Below, piece after piece: positions 6,779 through 6,949 of a DNA stretch of 6,949 bases. The notes beneath the pieces were generated by a model that saw nothing but the letters and a program-made list of their open reading frames with translations, was not told where the DNA came from and ran no database searches. Each line of letters starts with the position of its first letter. Within the stretch, counting starts at the first letter, position 1. The stretch is from assembly GCA_005881995.1 (NCBI GenBank), contig VBHV01000521.1:1-6949 (forward strand), in the 5' to 3' direction. Both the position numbers and the translations under genes were made by a program. Source of the DNA: Chloroflexota bacterium. GTDB taxonomy: Bacteria > Chloroflexota > Ktedonobacteria > Ktedonobacterales > Ktedonobacteraceae.

Positions 6779-6949
6779 ATGATACAGGTCTCATCCCCGC
6801 AACGTCCTCGAGCGGGTACGCGCAACGTTGGCCGGGGAGCGCGTATACTCGTGGCAACACTACTGATCGTCTCCGCGCTGGTTACTACTCTTTACGTCGG
6901 CCTCTCGCTGTATATCTCGACGCAGCTGGCCTATGTTCCCCAGACATCA
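6779..6949 (+). CDS. N-terminus of a membrane-anchored protein of unknown function (cut by the window edge)
   Basis: Fifty-seven codons from the ATG at 6779, open to the right edge. AGGAG at 6766-6770 sits 8 nt upstream, and a good promoter ends at 6720. The first 22 residues are hydrophilic and basic (several Arg, no acidic residues). They are followed by one hydrophobic segment at about residues 23-47 (ILVATLLIVSALVTTLYVGL and beyond). This implies an N-in, C-out signal anchor with the main domain outside the membrane. There is no lipobox cysteine. The segment followed by QLAYVPQTS is reminiscent of membrane-anchored alpha/beta-hydrolases, but nothing catalytic is visible, so I make no functional call. 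It is transcribed away from the cas operon and is probably unrelated to it. Confidence 0.75.
   Translation, partial: MIQVSSPQRPRAGTRNVGRGARILVATLLIVSALVTTLYVGLSLYISTQLAYVPQTS

Overview
This window is the leading part of a type I-D CRISPR-Cas operon on the minus strand. To its right are a repeat-bearing intergenic region and the start of an unrelated plus-strand gene. Read in the direction of transcription, the minus-strand cluster is a WYL-domain transcription regulator (6253-5186), a Cas3-family helicase without an HD domain (about 5080-3084), and a large HD-domain Cas10d/Csc3 effector subunit (3058 to beyond position 1). An HD nuclease on the Cas10-like subunit, with a helicase-only Cas3, is the defining layout of subtype I-D. 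The remaining I-D genes (csc2, csc1, cas6, cas4, cas1, cas2) and any CRISPR array would lie to the left of position 1. None of them is in this window.

The main observation is that cas3 is broken. The reading frame shifts at about 4560-4570, splitting the gene into a 5' part with the Walker A motif and a 3' part with motifs III, V and VI. The stretch that should lie between them, carrying the Walker B / DExx box (motif II), is absent from both frames. The best reading is a small out-of-frame deletion of length 3n+1, estimated at some 45-55 nt, that removed the catalytic DExx box. The neighbouring Cas10d frame stays open for all 1019 visible codons, with its HD residues and zinc-finger cysteines in place, and the regulator is intact. 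The locus may therefore have lost its helicase motor but kept its surveillance and nuclease subunit, unless the break is an assembly error.

Region by region: 1-3058 is cas10d (left-truncated). 3084-5080 is the split cas3. 5081-5185 holds the cas3 ribosome binding site and a candidate operator (inverted repeat). 5186-6253 is the WYL regulator. 6254-6484 is AT-rich non-coding sequence with two small dyad symmetries. 6485-6651 holds two 66-bp GC-rich direct repeats, 62/66 identical, starting 101 bp apart. 6692-6770 is a good promoter and ribosome binding site. 6779-6949 is the first 57 codons of a membrane-anchored protein on the plus strand.

The organism is a bacterium of intermediate GC content. 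The GC-rich hairpin-type repeats, with the core GGGCGACCGCAAGGGTC on the minus strand, resemble dispersed repeats I associate with Chloroflexota such as Ktedonobacteria. That assignment is a weak inference from memory.
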